The notes under the pieces are model-generated. The model searched no databases and was not told where the DNA came from. It saw nothing but the letters and a program-made list of their open reading frames with translations. Positions 8,501-8,764 of a stretch of DNA of 8,764 nt are shown here, in pieces. Source of the stretch: JBGSKY01 sp041740995 (GTDB lineage: Bacteria; Planctomycetota; Planctomycetia; Pirellulales; Pirellulaceae). Both the position numbers and the translations under genes were made by a program. Where the stretch lies: the NCBI GenBank assembly GCA_041740995.1, contig JBGSKY010000031.1, positions 1-8,764 of the forward strand, written 5' to 3'. Every line of letters starts with the position of its first letter. Positions within the stretch are counted from its first letter, which is position 1.

Positions 8501-8764
8501 AATACGCGAGCTTGGTACAAACGCCGCGCCCGAACTCTCGCTCAATGGGCAGTCAACGTCGTTGACTTCCGCGACTCCGATGCAGTGATGACGCGGTTTG
8601 AATACGACTATTTGCCGTTCGGAATTCGCAGTGGTGTGACTGGAATCCCTAACGTCACATCGGGTTTTGGAAAAGATCCAGGCTGGGATCCTGAGTCGGG
8701 CGATGTCGTGTGGGGAATGGAGTACCCAGAGTTATTGTTAACTGAGACGCTCGCCTTTCACGAC
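5507..8764 (+). CDS. Giant GspK-like pseudopilin, 3' end outside the window
   Basis: An unbroken frame of 1086 codons runs from ATG 5507 to the last base, with no stop reached. The N-terminus has a 27-residue basic leader ending A-R-R-G27, then L28-V-L-L-V32-V-L-G-M-L-G-L-F-S-L-L-A-V as a membrane helix. Mature position 5 is Val, and absence of Glu5 is the hallmark of GspK, the tip subunit of the type II secretion pseudopilus. D517-M-D-S-R-I-N-V-N525 resembles the D-x-x-G-R-F-N-L-N signature of GspK, and N1017-V-V-D-F-R-D-S-D may correspond to its later D-W-I-D-x-D region. Acidic loops that could bind calcium are D478-V-D-T-D-G-D-G and D880-N-D-G-N-L-V-V-D-D. F-T-L-E-E-L-E-R-V-V-R-R-F-D (722-735) begins a likely helical stretch. 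GspK is normally about 300-330 residues, so this protein has large insertions both before and between the conserved segments. The organisation strongly recalls planctomycete proteins annotated as hypothetical. Family assignment is moderate; the coding call is near certain. Confidence 0.92.
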   Translation, partial: MNKSHPNNLQLFGSMINLRRTSEARRGLVLLVVLGMLGLFSLLAVTYMVFSGQSRTASVIINRAKLQSNTKLIYDPQIIPMILRGTKNRVSAFTGHSLLGDVYGRNSIEGLVRFVTGQTNNSWYNPPDGTVIVGVDNPRGSGVQNLASNSAFCKIPLNNPVLTIANTTDTFLNPTDDAYTARIFTMLQGPLAGHSFRILKYIGDENNTFSGTPDPLGYSVMIDLSELPDGLQFTGRLKTGTNISTLTGAIGFWTERSPNALFYDENGLGYRYLINDAVYNGIGYGLDPVTGMLTQTVIDPSQALSLPVAAGQTVPVGLLPNMDYIRLPDVFGNTNEGVDVPDVQDYWLSHINPNGQTPIEPREIIPSYHRPEIINYLASIYASGGGWASRSTAEIRQLLQLVDFACARPLAVTLNGNSIFPDPVIVPYPAPNFAARPANTAFETTLRPYVNIAWTSGTGSEVLALESFLASLIVGPWDVDTDGDGIAESVWIDPDLPPITAPDGKSLKIMSAVQIVDMDSRINVNLAGDVTQALPTYTTALTAGNSQLSRTSLLGFGPMNSFPAQGTGLGPGDLGLTHLLQDFDNTDPQTPDLLSAQLEFVRRIMRARHGNDTPSISPYQTTGVPGRRIDPNSSSGNDFFSTVLEPGMTERNYHWFGAGIQPRSGYPMMTRGRNAYGTDHNGNIAMYVPEIRDINGTVFTPDELSDDPYELSQDRIPEDEPFTLEELERVVRRFDNDVSGLSDRLLSILQRDNTPTGQQWNLMSEINNVVTTRSHELRNPPKGFAGRDQINFDADADAVPQRVGNFLEWITLLHEHHYRVLADPIPNTETTANDPSMIKDKTNGSIPHRMTADVIRALFPIEFRYDLRFDLNRRFGNGFDNDGNLVVDDPTELALNGGFDEKQPFANLTGASPAGNYDNVAVEDISTTYSPSASPTAPTLERYPYDGTGKALVGNTNPPIAPRTNLQSRLHYARQIYCLAQLVVPQEYQFSTMVGLTKNTRAWYKRRARTLAQWAVNVVDFRDSDAVMTRFEYDYLPFGIRSGVTGIPNVTSGFGKDPGWDPESGDVVWGMEYPELLLTETLAFHD

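Overview
The window carries one co-directional (+ strand) block of five protein genes with almost no non-coding DNA. All five look like type II secretion/type IV pilus pseudopilins (Gsp G/H/I/K-like). Three start with a clear prepilin-peptidase site followed by a hydrophobic segment with Glu at mature position 5. The fourth intact start has a Gly-hydrophobic junction without Glu5, as in GspK. The first gene has lost its N-terminus at the window edge but resembles the GspG-like gene next to it.

Organism: a planctomycete, probably Pirellula/Rhodopirellula-like, is my best guess. The basis is recalled protein-family style: very large pseudopilin-like proteins with D-x-D-x-D-G-D-G...S-V-W-I-D, D-x-D-x-R-I-N-V-N and N-V-V-D-F-R-D-x-D segments. 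This is inference from memory and was not searched. Verrucomicrobia have comparable multi-gene prepilin cassettes and are the main alternative.

Layout: (1) 2-913, 3' part of a GspG-like gene. (2) 914-1074, 161-base spacer with no convincing terminator or promoter. (3) 1075-2538, a 487-residue GspG-like prepilin. (4) 2535-3899, a 454-residue GspH-like prepilin, overlapping the previous gene by ATGA. (5) 3896-5446, a 516-residue GspI/PilV-like prepilin, again joined by ATGA. (6) 5447-5506, a 60-base spacer with a Shine-Dalgarno site. (7) 5507-8764, a reading frame of at least 1086 codons that runs off the window and encodes a giant GspK-like protein.

Working model (inference): the products are processed by a prepilin peptidase and assemble into a short pseudopilus, with the G-like proteins in the shaft and the H-, I- and K-like proteins at or near the tip. 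Each protein is several times longer than its proteobacterial counterpart, so the pseudopilus or its tip would carry unusually large periplasmic or exposed domains. No ATPase, platform protein, secretin or prepilin peptidase lies in the window. No tRNA, rRNA, CRISPR array, insertion sequence or long DNA repeat was seen, and I see no credible gene on the minus strand.
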